From positions 1 through 39,368 of the forward strand of contig NZ_SMLW01000659.1 of assembly GCF_009711405.1 (NCBI RefSeq): a stretch of DNA of 39,368 bases, in the 5' to 3' direction. Source of the DNA: Fulvivirga kasyanovii (GTDB taxonomy: Bacteria; Bacteroidota; Bacteroidia; Cytophagales; Cyclobacteriaceae). The translations under genes were made by a program, and so were the position numbers. A model generated the notes under the pieces. That model saw only the letters and a list, made by a program, of their open reading frames with translations, made no database searches and had not been told where the DNA came from. Numbering within the stretch: position 1 is the stretch's first letter; the number at the start of each line of letters is the position of its first letter. Below are positions 16,298 to 24,710 of this stretch, piece by piece.

Positions 16298-16891
16298 ATG
16301 ACGAGAAAAATTCTGGTTTATACAGTGTTTATGGTGGCTTCATTGATCGCAGTGTTTTCAACTCATGCTCAAAAGCTGGTTTACAGGATTGATTACAAAG
16401 AGGATTCTATCGGTTATATGATAGCCCGAAAATCGCTTAGCAACAATAAAGTTACTTACGAACTCGAAACCCGGGCGAAGTTCAGCCTGGTGCTCAGCTT
16501 CAACCATGCCGCATATTATAAAGCTGAATATGAAAATGATGTACTGACGGCATCACTGTCAGAGGATTTTTTAAACGAGAAGGAGCAATCCAAAACAACG
16601 GCCACGCTAGAACAAGGAAGGTATACTATAAAAAAGGATGATCAGATAAAAACAGAAAGCAGCCCGATTCATGAAAGCATTGCTTACCTTTATTTTAATG
16701 CTCCACTCAAAGCAGAAATTTTTTCAGAGAAACATGGCCAGTTTTGTTCGATCAGACAGGTATCCTCTAATAAATATGAGCTGATCAAACCGGATGAAAG
16801 GATTAATGTTTACTACTTTAAAAATGGCTTATGCCACAAAGTTGAGGTGAATACATCAATGGCCACGGTTTATTTAACCAGAATTAAATAA
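16298..16891 (+). CDS. DUF6134-type exported protein
   Basis: A 197-residue protein with a signal peptide ending near THAQ (residue 25). The body shows the layout of the DUF6134 family: Y-x-I-x-Y-K-x-D-S-I-G-Y near the start, an antiparallel beta series, a LYFNAP segment near residue 130, a FSEKHG segment and a final YYFKNGLCHKVEV. The protein is probably periplasmic or outer-membrane associated. The family has no known biochemical role. It is divergent from the sigma operon and separated from the hydroxylase gene by 63 bp that contain a promoter-like box, so it may be monocistronic. Confidence 0.7.
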   Translation: MTRKILVYTVFMVASLIAVFSTHAQKLVYRIDYKEDSIGYMIARKSLSNNKVTYELETRAKFSLVLSFNHAAYYKAEYENDVLTASLSEDFLNEKEQSKTTATLEQGRYTIKKDDQIKTESSPIHESIAYLYFNAPLKAEIFSEKHGQFCSIRQVSSNKYELIKPDERINVYYFKNGLCHKVEVNTSMATVYLTRIK

Positions 16892-16922
16892 CAGATTGTA
16901 TAGCATTGACACACAATATCTT

Positions 16923-16930
16923 TAACTTTC
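16923..16930 (+). promoter_or_regulatory. Possible -7 box of the hydroxylase gene
   Basis: TAACTTTC, a near match to TAnnTTTG, ends 24 nt before the ATG at 16955. TTG triplets at 16896 and 16906 lie too far from or too close to it for an ideal -33 spacing. Confidence 0.3.
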
Positions 16931-16954
16931 AAGTTTCATAATTAAAGACATAGA

Positions 16955-17917
16955 ATGGAAAAGGAAAAATTGACAGTTGACCAGGTTCTATCTATGGACC
17001 TCCCTAACATCATATTGTACGCAGCACCGGTAATGGTATCACTTGTTATTCTAGAATGGATAGTGAGTTTTCGCCAAAAGAAAGACTTTTATGACGGTAA
17101 AGATACTATTGCGGCAACTGTAATTGGATTTGTCAATGTAGGTATAAGTGCGGCAATAAAAATTGCAACCTTCGGTATCATCCTATTCTTCTATAATCTG
17201 GTTCCCTGGAGCATTCCACATACCTGGTGGGCTTATGTACTTTGCCTGGTTTGGATCGATTTCTGGAGGTATTGGGCTCACAGAGTTGCTCATGAAAATC
17301 GTTTCTGGTGGGCTACACATGTTACACATCATAACTCGGCCAAGTACAACTGGTCCGTTTCTTTCAGACTGGGGTGGACACAGCATATTAAAATAATTTT
17401 CTTCATTCCCGTAGCACTGGCCGGTTTCCATCCGGTTGTGTTCTTTATTTGTCATCAAATTGAAGTATTGTACCAATTTTGGATACATACGGAGTACATC
17501 AGAAAGCTGCCAAGACCTATCGAATACATCTTCACCACACCTTCGCACCACAGAGTGCATCATGCCAGAAATGCCAAGTATCTGGACAAGAATTATGGCT
17601 CTACCTTTATCATATGGGACAGAATATTCGGAACCTTCCAACCGGAAGAAGAGCAGGCAGAATATGGCATAACCACTCCTGTTAACTCTTATAACCCCGT
17701 CTATTTATGTTTCCATGAATGGGTGGATATTGTAAAAGATATTAGAAACTCAAAGTCATTGAAAGAAGCCTGGGTGATGACATTCACCCGTCCCAGCAAG
17801 CTGGAGGAGCGAAAAAAAGCCTTTAACAATACTATGGCAAAACCAAGCCCGGAAGTAGTACCCGTTACTGAAGAGGTAAATCCTGTTGAAAGAAAATTAT
17901 CTGGTGTCAATGAATAA
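16955..17917 (+). CDS. Sterol desaturase / fatty acid hydroxylase family membrane protein
   Basis: A 320-residue di-iron membrane oxygenase. It has four or more hydrophobic segments (about 17-38, 52-80, 88-107, 145-170) and the three histidine boxes HRVAH (109-113), HVTHH (122-126) and HRVHH (199-203), with an extra His178 in FWIHTE. The boxes are complete, so it should be active in hydroxylating or desaturating a lipid. Related enzymes include alkylglycerol monooxygenase-like proteins and bacterial carotenoid or fatty acid hydroxylases. The substrate is not determined. The C-terminal 50 residues are polar and variable. It overlaps the VOC gene by 8 bp. Confidence 0.88.
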   Translation: MEKEKLTVDQVLSMDLPNIILYAAPVMVSLVILEWIVSFRQKKDFYDGKDTIAATVIGFVNVGISAAIKIATFGIILFFYNLVPWSIPHTWWAYVLCLVWIDFWRYWAHRVAHENRFWWATHVTHHNSAKYNWSVSFRLGWTQHIKIIFFIPVALAGFHPVVFFICHQIEVLYQFWIHTEYIRKLPRPIEYIFTTPSHHRVHHARNAKYLDKNYGSTFIIWDRIFGTFQPEEEQAEYGITTPVNSYNPVYLCFHEWVDIVKDIRNSKSLKEAWVMTFTRPSKLEERKKAFNNTMAKPSPEVVPVTEEVNPVERKLSGVNE

Positions 17918-18332
17918 TGTTCCTTTATTTCACCTGGCTTTTCCTGTCGCAGACCTTGAAGCGACCCGCGAATTTTATACTGAGGTACTGGGTTGCTCAA
18001 CAGGCAGAAGCTCCGATCAATGGATCGATTTTAACTTCTTTGGTCATCAGGTAGTTGCGCACCTTAAGCCAGAAGAGGCAGGCTCATCACACACCAATGA
18101 AGTAGATGGTGATAAAGTGCCCGTCAAACATTTTGGGGTTATCCTGGAATGGCAAGCGTGGCACGACTTTGCAGAACGGCTTAAAAAGCACAAGATAAAC
18201 TTCATTATAGAACCTCACATCCGGTTCGAAGGGCAGGTTGGTGAGCAGGCGACTATGTTTTTCCTTGATCCCAGTGGCAATGCATTAGAATTTAAGTCTT
18301 TTAAAGACCAGAGTCAGGTTTTTGCTCATTAA
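17910..18332 (+). CDS. VOC superfamily (glyoxalase/dioxygenase-like) protein
   Basis: A 140-residue protein with one vicinal-oxygen-chelate module pair: [20 protein letters not shown] opens the first beta-alpha-beta-beta-beta unit and [16 protein letters not shown] closes the second. Candidate metal ligands are His8, a His in HFGVIL and the Glu in ALEFKS. The frame is open from a TTG at 17886, but homologues start close to the first strand, so the ATG at 17910 is chosen. That places the start 8 bp inside the hydroxylase gene, so the two are co-translated. The small-molecule substrate is unknown. Confidence 0.85.
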   Translation: MNNVPLFHLAFPVADLEATREFYTEVLGCSTGRSSDQWIDFNFFGHQVVAHLKPEEAGSSHTNEVDGDKVPVKHFGVILEWQAWHDFAERLKKHKINFIIEPHIRFEGQVGEQATMFFLDPSGNALEFKSFKDQSQVFAH

Positions 18333-18371
18333 ACGATAACAAGCCTGCTATCTGTTGCTCAATATTTCCAG

Positions 18372-18392
18372 TTGATTTTTTCAATAAATCAA
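18372..18392 (+). terminator. Weak hairpin after the VOC gene, possible terminator
   Basis: TTGATTT (18372-18378) and AAATCAA (18386-18392) pair around a 7-nt loop and are followed by TTTTT. The stem is AT-rich, so it would be a weak terminator for the hydroxylase-VOC transcript. Confidence 0.3.
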
Positions 18393-18431
18393 TTTTTCAA
18401 CGTTATTTGAGTGTTATATAAACCTTGTACA

Positions 18432-19451
18432 ATGCGAAAATCTCAGCTAATATTTATCCTGTCCTTATTCTTTTACTTTTCATCTTTCGCGCAAGACGAC
18501 GTAAAAATTGTAAAACGACTCGATTCATTGCAGTATGGAGCGGAACTACCGAAGGAAATACTTCAGAGTAAATCGGTAGCACTGGTACAACTCCCGCCCA
18601 AAAGCACTAACCCAATGGTAAGGGGTGACTGGAAAAAGCTGGCAGAGCTTACACAGCCTGGATTCCAAAAGGCAAGTATCGATGTGGTAACGTACTACCA
18701 TGTAGAAGATATTTATAGTGGGAAAGAATCGTATCTCGCCTTCATGGAAGAATTTAAGAAGAGGGAACTCGAAAATATTGTTTTCATTGTTCAAAAAGAG
18801 GGTTCATACCGCATTGTGCTTACGAAACTCAATGATGAAAAGGAGCTAATTAAAAAAGGGCAACCCGCCTGGCAAACCCAAAACGCTGATCTTTCTATAG
18901 CTCTTGATAATCTCTATAAAGCGGCCGCGAATTCATCACAAGACCGGGACAACCTTCTGATACTTGATGTACCCGAGTTTGGAGATATGGCCAAGACCAT
19001 TGACGGAAGAAGGGGTGAGTACTATGACCTGAATTTCTCATCTGAAAAGCTGGCGGTACCAATTTTTGCAGATACTGCAAAAATCAATGCTGTAATGGCC
19101 AATTACCCCTACAAATATGGTTTTGTAGATCCCGATCTGGAAGAGAAAAAGGTGAGATCAGAGGGCTATCAATACATTTTGTATTATGTACACAGCACAG
19201 GGAAAGCTGTAAAAGAGATGTTGGAATATCCCGTTACTGATACGGAGACCGCCTATGTTTCTGAGGTGGTGAAAGATGGCCAGGCCAGAGTAAACTCATA
19301 TAGTATTAATACTCCGGTGTATAAATTTTACATCAAACATATTTATTCAGGCAATACATTCCTTGGCAAAAAATGGGATGCTGCCCCCACCTGGGAGCAG
19401 GCGTTGACCAATTACATCGATAACCTTCGTACAGAATTGATACGCAACTAG
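18432..19451 (+). CDS. Exported protein of unknown function
   Basis: A 339-residue protein (from the ATG at 18432; the frame is open from a GTG at 18411) with a clear signal peptide MRKSQLIFILSLFFYFSSFA cut before QDD. No enzyme motif is seen. The C-terminal third, with PIFADTAKINAVMANYPYKY, YQYILYYVHSTG and NTPVYKFYIKHIYSGNTF, looks like a conserved domain of uncharacterised Bacteroidota secreted proteins. That assignment is from memory and weak. It stands alone between the VOC gene and a strong bidirectional terminator. Its cellular site is probably periplasm or outer membrane. Confidence 0.75.
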   Translation: MRKSQLIFILSLFFYFSSFAQDDVKIVKRLDSLQYGAELPKEILQSKSVALVQLPPKSTNPMVRGDWKKLAELTQPGFQKASIDVVTYYHVEDIYSGKESYLAFMEEFKKRELENIVFIVQKEGSYRIVLTKLNDEKELIKKGQPAWQTQNADLSIALDNLYKAAANSSQDRDNLLILDVPEFGDMAKTIDGRRGEYYDLNFSSEKLAVPIFADTAKINAVMANYPYKYGFVDPDLEEKKVRSEGYQYILYYVHSTGKAVKEMLEYPVTDTETAYVSEVVKDGQARVNSYSINTPVYKFYIKHIYSGNTFLGKKWDAAPTWEQALTNYIDNLRTELIRN

Positions 19452-19486
19452 AAATAAGCTTTAAAAGCACGCTAAATGATATTAAA

Positions 19487-19517
19487 AAAGGCTGTCCTGA
19501 TTTTGAGGACAGCCTTT
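19487..19517. terminator. Strong bidirectional terminator
   Basis: A perfect 12-bp stem (AAAGGCTGTCCT at 19487-19498, AGGACAGCCTTT at 19506-19517) with a 7-nt loop sits between two convergent genes, with A-rich and T-rich flanks on either side. It can end transcription from both the exported-protein gene and the pectinesterase gene. Confidence 0.9.
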
Positions 19518-19536
19518 CTGCTTTAAAAGGAGCCAA

Positions 19537-22500
19537 TTAATGAAGTATTAAACGCATTATGGCCGTCTGATCCTCCGTAATCAGTCTGACCTGATACAGT
19601 CCTGCTGGCAAACCCGAACAATCTAAGGAAAGCCTTTGCTCACCTGCAGGTAGGTTCTTTTTAGTAAATGATTTCACAATTTTACCGTCGGTTGTTAGAA
19701 TCTGTGTAGCCACTTCCGAAGATCTGGATAAGTGAATCGAGATGTTGGTGACACCCCGCGACGGATTAGGATATAAACCCGGCCCTGATTTGTAAGTTTC
19801 ATAAATTGCCGTAGTTACCGGTAGCTTTACTTCAATAGTATATATTGTTTTGCTGCCATCTTCCGCGGTAACAACTACCTGGTCCGAACCGGGTATGTTG
19901 TCAAATGCACCAATACTAACCTGAGCGGCAGAGCTTCTGGCTTCTGCAGAAACAGTTACTTTAGTGGTATTTTCAGGAACCTCAACTGTGTAGGATGTAA
20001 CCAGCGGATCAAATTCAGGAACCAGAGTGCCTTCAGCAACCGAAAGAGATGATAATAAACTGTCGTTATCCAGAGATTCCATCTGCCCCAGAGGATCCCA
20101 CCCATCGGTGCCTTTGGTAAAATTATAAGGAGTAATTTCTGTGCCATCCGCCAAAAAGGGAGTTGTCAATACGGTTGACCATGAAGCACGGCTGGCACTG
20201 TTATCTTCACCTGATGCCTCTATAGTACCGTATTCATACATACCGGGAGACTCGCCTGACAAAGAGTTTGACCAACCTGCCGGAGAGATCAATGATTTGC
20301 CTTCGGAACCTGGATATTCAGAGGCATCTACCCTGGTATTGTAAAAAACCACCTCACTTGTGCTGGCTCTCCAGGGACGTCCGAAGTAGCCAGGTTTGGC
20401 CGTGTTGACAGAGGCTGTTTCAACACCAGGAGTAGTTGATGTAACCCTGCACTCGTACATCAGGTATCCCCTGCCACTGCTTTGCTGGGCCGCCGTGAGG
20501 TATGAAGCATCATTGGATTGGTCACTGGTGTTCATAACCAGATCAGTTTTATAAAAAACCGCAGTCATGGCACCGAAAATGTAATCTACAGCACCCATCA
20601 TAGCGCCTTCATAAACCAGGACTCTGGCGCCTGCACCTCCAAAAAAGGAGTCCTGACGGCCAATCACACGGCACCTGTCCAAAATTACTTTATCAGAATT
20701 ATCAACTATAGCAATGGCCGCTGCCCGTTCTACATAGCTCCTGTTTTGTACAGCAGTATTGCCATAATCAGTCGGCCTTTCGCCTTTACCTCCAACTTCC
20801 CACATTACTACCACGTCTTCCGATTCCTTCTTCGAAATGTATTGATTAAAAGAGTTTTCAAAAATGATTTGACTGGCCTCAAAACCGTTAGCAGCAACTA
20901 AAACAGTGGCATTCCAGTACGAGCCTGATCCTTCATTGGAGTGAGACAAGTATCCGTTTTGTTTGTTTACTTCCAGTATATCCGCGTGCCACTTCCGGTC
21001 AGGGCCCATGCTGTAGTAGTTGTAGCCTAAGCCGTAATAACCTGTAATCCTCACTGCCCCTGCCTCTATATCAACTCCCTGATTTTTCAGAGCGATGCTG
21101 GGGGTTTCAGCAGCATTTTTCAGGGTTATATTGTTTTCTTTGATTACGAGCATTTCCTCGTAATTCCCAGGATCTATCATCACTGTCACGCGCTCGTCGT
21201 TATTTCTCTCCATTTTGGTAATCGCATCCAATGCCTCATTAATGGTTTTATAAGGTTTATCCACACCCACGTATATTTCCGGAGCATAATCAACGGCATC
21301 ATAAACAGCAATTTCCGTTAAGTAGGTGGTAGATGCTGTGCTACCAATAGCAATGGTTGCATATCCTGGTCCGGAACCAGGGTATACGTAATCCACATGT
21401 TCTATCAAACCGGTTGAAGTAGTAACAGGATCACCTCCGTCAATAGAAAAATCGGCACTGAAATAGTATGAGACCCTTAGCTTTTTACCTGCATCTATAG
21501 GTACCTGGATCGTTGCTCCGGATTTGGTCGAAAGGTGGCCCTTCGCAACGTTATTAGACATGTTACCGCTGAGCAGTAGCCCTTTATAGGAAGTAGTGCT
21601 GCCTGATATTGCCTGATCATCAAACGACCACACGGTAACAGGAACAAAATCCAGTTCTTTTGAAGTAACTCCACCATCCACAGTCAGGTTAGAGGTTAAA
21701 GCCATCTGTAGAGGATAATCATCCAGTCCGTTATAACTAATTACATAAGTGCCATCACGTAAAGCAACATCATTTATAGATGAAAAGGTGTACGCATAAC
21801 CCTCTTCATGCCGGTTGCTGAAGGTAAGACTCAAATTACTCAACTGAGAATTGTCCAGGCCAGATGTGGTTATATCTACATCATAAACAGGTTTTGGAGC
21901 GAATACTATATCACTGCTTTGATCTGATGTCCCGATGGTTATCGTGCTTTCGGTAATGTAGTGGTCATTAACTCCCAGAGCAGAAATGGTATACTCAACT
22001 TCAGGCTCCAGTTGAATGGTATATGAGGAAGAATTTAAATTGATTTCAGGCTCTGGTATAAAAGTTTTATTCGCAGCAGGATCAGGCGTATATGTTAGTT
22101 GTAGGCTGGAAATATCGGCTCCCAGGCCTGTGATATTACCACTAACCGTATAAAGTTCGATCTGCTCAACGGTTATATCAAAGTTAGTAGTTGCTTCGGT
22201 TACTTCAAGGGTGCTGCTACTGGTTATAAAATAACCGGCAGCATCGGTTAATTCCAGTTCGTAGGTATATCCGGCAGGCAGTTCTATGCTGTATTGCCCG
22301 GAATTTACCACAGACGTCCAGGTTTTACCGGCTTGGTTTGTAAAGTGTATGCCGTAGCCGTTTGGAATGCCACCGGCAAGACTTTCGTCTACTGATCCGT
22401 TTATTGTAGCATAGGTGGCATCCTTTCTATAGATCCTGTAGTAGCTTGGCTTGGCCTGGGTATCAAAAATTCGGTAAGTTCCGGCTTGTTTGGCAACAAA

Positions 22501-23523
22501 TTGGAGTTCTGTAAGATTCGTGCCTACGGCCACTTCGTCTGTCTGCGCACCGGGGTCAGCTACATATTGGAAATTAATTATTCCATCGGCATCTGTTATC
22601 AACATTACAGTCACCTCGTCGTCCTCGTTCAATGTAAGGCTCATATATCGGCCTGCATTGGCTCTGGAGTTGACATAAACCCGACCAGTATAGCCTGAAA
22701 CGCCGGATAGGTTTTCATCATACCTTGTTAGGTTGGTATTGGTAGTCCTTAAGCGGTCGCTGGTACCACCTACCCAGCTTAACACTCCTGATGAGAAGCT
22801 GGGCAGCACATTGCCGGAAGTACCGGGAGTTATAGACCCGTCATACCAGGAGTTGATTTCTGACTCGGTCAGCATATTATTGTAGGTTTCGCTATTGAGT
22901 TGTTCCGCCCCAAAGTCCCAAACATCAATTTTGCCATTGCCTGGGCTTATCTCAGGAGCATTTTCAACAGCAATAGCATGAATGTATACCGTACCCGAAG
23001 ATTGCAATGTAGCCTTAACAACTCCTGCATTTCCTGAGTAAGCAAAGCTTACAGGAAAACCATCGGCCTCACCAGTATTTTCAGCAACCATACTACCAAG
23101 CGGACTACCGTCCTGATCCGTTAAGTTGAATACAGCATTATCGGCGCTATAAGTACAGGTTGTGAGCGTAATTATAGCGTCACCTGCCACTTTGACCTCA
23201 AAAGAATTGGCATTGTACATTGCAGCCCCATGCGACGGATCATGCCACCATAGCTGTGTACCTTCGTTACTCTTCAGGATTAAGAGACTATCGCTGCTTG
23301 CGAATGTATCATATTTAATTTCTGTATCCTGAGGCATTTCACTCCCATCTGTAAGGTTATAGGTGTAGGTAGTACCGGGTTCAGGTTGAAGGGTTAGGGT
23401 GCTTTTGTTAATAGTGTCAATATCCTTTCCCGGATAATTGGGTTGGGCATTTACCCATACTGTTCTCATTGCTGAAGTGATCAGTAATAAGATGATAAAG
23501 TAAGGTCTGAGATTGTTTTTCAT
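19537..23523 (-). CDS. Large secreted pectinesterase (CE8) with T9SS sorting domain
   Basis: A 1328-residue secreted multidomain protein. It has a signal peptide (1 to about 26), then about 720 residues of beta-rich modules (two carbohydrate-binding-like regions and Ig/carboxypeptidase-regulatory-like repeats near 370-620). The right-handed beta-helix pectin methylesterase domain runs from about 749 to 1140, followed by a cadherin-like beta-sandwich (1152-1233) and a T9SS type A sorting module (about 1250-1328, YPNPSRG to the end). Catalytic residues Asp958 (GRQDSFFG), Asp980 (VDYIFG), Arg1049 and Trp1051 (GRPW) are present. The usual QAVAL oxyanion Gln is replaced by Arg933 (RAAAIAI). It should demethylate pectin outside the cell. 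No other pectin gene is in the window. A LacI-type operator lies in its promoter. Confidence 0.92.
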   Translation of the reverse strand: MKNNLRPYFIILLLITSAMRTVWVNAQPNYPGKDIDTINKSTLTLQPEPGTTYTYNLTDGSEMPQDTEIKYDTFASSDSLLILKSNEGTQLWWHDPSHGAAMYNANSFEVKVAGDAIITLTTCTYSADNAVFNLTDQDGSPLGSMVAENTGEADGFPVSFAYSGNAGVVKATLQSSGTVYIHAIAVENAPEISPGNGKIDVWDFGAEQLNSETYNNMLTESEINSWYDGSITPGTSGNVLPSFSSGVLSWVGGTSDRLRTTNTNLTRYDENLSGVSGYTGRVYVNSRANAGRYMSLTLNEDDEVTVMLITDADGIINFQYVADPGAQTDEVAVGTNLTELQFVAKQAGTYRIFDTQAKPSYYRIYRKDATYATINGSVDESLAGGIPNGYGIHFTNQAGKTWTSVVNSGQYSIELPAGYTYELELTDAAGYFITSSSTLEVTEATTNFDITVEQIELYTVSGNITGLGADISSLQLTYTPDPAANKTFIPEPEINLNSSSYTIQLEPEVEYTISALGVNDHYITESTITIGTSDQSSDIVFAPKPVYDVDITTSGLDNSQLSNLSLTFSNRHEEGYAYTFSSINDVALRDGTYVISYNGLDDYPLQMALTSNLTVDGGVTSKELDFVPVTVWSFDDQAISGSTTSYKGLLLSGNMSNNVAKGHLSTKSGATIQVPIDAGKKLRVSYYFSADFSIDGGDPVTTSTGLIEHVDYVYPGSGPGYATIAIGSTASTTYLTEIAVYDAVDYAPEIYVGVDKPYKTINEALDAITKMERNNDERVTVMIDPGNYEEMLVIKENNITLKNAAETPSIALKNQGVDIEAGAVRITGYYGLGYNYYSMGPDRKWHADILEVNKQNGYLSHSNEGSGSYWNATVLVAANGFEASQIIFENSFNQYISKKESEDVVVMWEVGGKGERPTDYGNTAVQNRSYVERAAAIAIVDNSDKVILDRCRVIGRQDSFFGGAGARVLVYEGAMMGAVDYIFGAMTAVFYKTDLVMNTSDQSNDASYLTAAQQSSGRGYLMYECRVTSTTPGVETASVNTAKPGYFGRPWRASTSEVVFYNTRVDASEYPGSEGKSLISPAGWSNSLSGESPGMYEYGTIEASGEDNSASRASWSTVLTTPFLADGTEITPYNFTKGTDGWDPLGQMESLDNDSLLSSLSVAEGTLVPEFDPLVTSYTVEVPENTTKVTVSAEARSSAAQVSIGAFDNIPGSDQVVVTAEDGSKTIYTIEVKLPVTTAIYETYKSGPGLYPNPSRGVTNISIHLSRSSEVATQILTTDGKIVKSFTKKNLPAGEQRLSLDCSGLPAGLYQVRLITEDQTAIMRLILH

Positions 23524-23555
23524 AGGATGGTCTTATTTATAAATTAATCATATTT

Positions 23556-23585
23556 CAACATTATGTAATCGATTGCGCAAATCAA
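23556..23585 (-). promoter_or_regulatory. Pectinesterase promoter (TTG-N19-TAATGTTG)
   Basis: On the minus strand a TTG (23585-23583) is followed after exactly 19 nt by TAATGTTG (23563-23556), one mismatch from the Bacteroidota -7 consensus TAnnTTTG. Transcription would begin near 23550, giving a leader of about 25 nt before the ATG at 23523. The spacer contains a LacI-type operator. Confidence 0.5.
23564..23577 (-). promoter_or_regulatory. LacI-family-type operator in the pectinesterase promoter
   Basis: TGTAATCGATTGCG matches the LacI-family operator pattern TGNAANCGNTTNCA at every fixed position but the last. The centre AATCGATT is a perfect palindrome. The site fills the spacer between the -33 and -7 elements of the pectinesterase promoter, where a bound repressor would block polymerase. 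The regulator itself is not in this window. Confidence 0.45.
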
Positions 23586-24075
23586 GCAAATTCAGCCTCT
23601 ATTGCTACAATTTCGCTATACTTGATTTGATTTGTTGTTCGGCTTCTATATAAACCGGACGGCGTATTTAACTAAAATACAACAGTAGGGGATAGCCGCT
23701 GTAAGTGTAAAAAAGAAGGGCTGCCACTTTATTGATCTTACCAATCAGTGGTAAAATAATAACTATTCACCATCACATAAACGCCCGAGTTTCAAAAAAG
23801 GAAATATATTTCTCAATATCAACCCTATTAAGCGTTTAATTTTGCTAAATCACATAGAATACAAATAAAATAATGAAATAATATTATTTGCCATAAAACG
23901 CAGATATTCAGCACTATAATAAAAACCTTCGATAATTATAAGCTTTTTGTCCGGTTACCGTTTAGAATGTTGAAAGCATATACATTTAAGAATAACCAAT
24001 TTTTTAAGTAAGAACCAGGTCAATTTTTTGTTCTCAACATCATGGTTATCAGCACTTTGTAAGAGTATTTTGATT

Positions 24076-24092
24076 TTGGCACGCAGGTTGTT
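24076..24092 (+). promoter_or_regulatory. Sigma54-like -24/-12 element
   Basis: TTGGCACGCAGGTTGTT fits the sigma54 consensus YTGGCACGrNNNTTGCW at the whole -24 half. At -12 it has TTGT where TTGC is standard, and the r position is C. Transcription would start around 24102, about 50 nt before the ATG at 24154. Confidence 0.35.
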
Positions 24093-24153
24093 CTTCTACT
24101 GAATTATTTAGGGGTTTTCTTCGTTAGCGTACGGAGGTTAAAGTTAAAGCAAT

Positions 24154-24678
24154 ATGAAAAAGAAAAGTTTACTTATGGTGGGATTGCTGTTAATAATAGG
24201 AGACGCTATGGCCGAAATGGCGGCCGCAACCTTTATGGCAGCAGCAGAAGGACAAAAGATCCAGGTTATTATTGACAAGAAGGTAATTAACAGTGAACCG
24301 AAAAGAGTAGTAAAAATTAAAGGAGCCGGAGGAGTACACCAGGTAAAAATTAAAGTCTTTAAAGGACCTAAGCTATTTACGACCAAAGAGCAGTTGCGCA
24401 TAAGAGCTGGTTACAAAAATGAGTTTACCGTTTTTGTGAAGCCTGACCGTAGCCTTGAGGTAAAACGAACAAGATCAACCAAAATATACAATTCACAATA
24501 TAAACGCCCTGACAGATTTTACAACAGACGGTTTTATGCCGGTATTAAAACACGCCATAGAATACCAAAGGTCCGAATTCCTCAATTGGATCAACGAAAA
24601 AATTATCTCGCCCAAAGTGCGACAGACCATAAGCGGTATGTAGCTGTCACTGAAAATCATAAGGCAGCGATTTGCTAA
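24154..24678 (+). CDS. Small basic exported protein, DUF4476 N-domain-like
   Basis: A 174-residue protein with a signal-like N terminus (MKKKSLLMVGLLLIIGDAMA) and a very basic body. Residues 30-105 show the pattern of the N-terminal beta domain found before DUF4476 in Bacteroidota: EGQKIQVIIDKKVINSEPKR, then a KIKVFKGPKL strand and NEFTVFVKP. The DUF4476 domain itself is absent. The C-terminal 60 residues are rich in Arg, Lys and Tyr and look disordered. An SD-like GGAGG lies 16 nt before the ATG, a rather wide spacing. Function is unknown, and the domain likeness is a judgement by eye. Confidence 0.7.
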   Translation: MKKKSLLMVGLLLIIGDAMAEMAAATFMAAAEGQKIQVIIDKKVINSEPKRVVKIKGAGGVHQVKIKVFKGPKLFTTKEQLRIRAGYKNEFTVFVKPDRSLEVKRTRSTKIYNSQYKRPDRFYNRRFYAGIKTRHRIPKVRIPQLDQRKNYLAQSATDHKRYVAVTENHKAAIC

Positions 24679-24690
24679 TTATATAGGTTA

Positions 24691-24710
24691 AGGCGGCTGA
24701 TCAGCCGCCT
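24691..24710. terminator. Palindromic terminator shared with the App1 stop codon
   Basis: AGGCGGCTGA followed by TCAGCCGCCT is a perfect 20-bp palindrome ending in TTTTT on the plus strand, a strong terminator for the basic-protein gene. The stop codon of the convergent App1 gene (TGA at 24703-24701) lies within it, so its last Gly-Gly codons form part of the stem. Confidence 0.85.

Larger units (their letters stand above)
23524..24153. other. 630-bp AT-rich intergenic regulatory region
   Basis: No plausible gene is seen on either strand. The left end holds the pectinesterase promoter and operator (23556-23585), and the right end holds a sigma54-like promoter (24076-24092) for the small basic protein gene. 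In between are short inverted repeats: AAATCAAG (23579-23586) with CTTGATTT (23621-23628), GTATTT (23664-23669) with AAATAC (23675-23680), and TTACCA (23738-23743) with TGGTAA (23749-23754). The block 23780-24060 is very AT-rich without recognisable structure. A small RNA or missed regulator site cannot be ruled out. Confidence 0.7.

Noticed and set aside
23524-24153. Possible tRNA or other structured RNA gene in the 630-bp gap
   Set aside because: No T-loop GGTTCGAAT-like segment, CCA end or long GC-rich stem was seen. The hairpins present are short.
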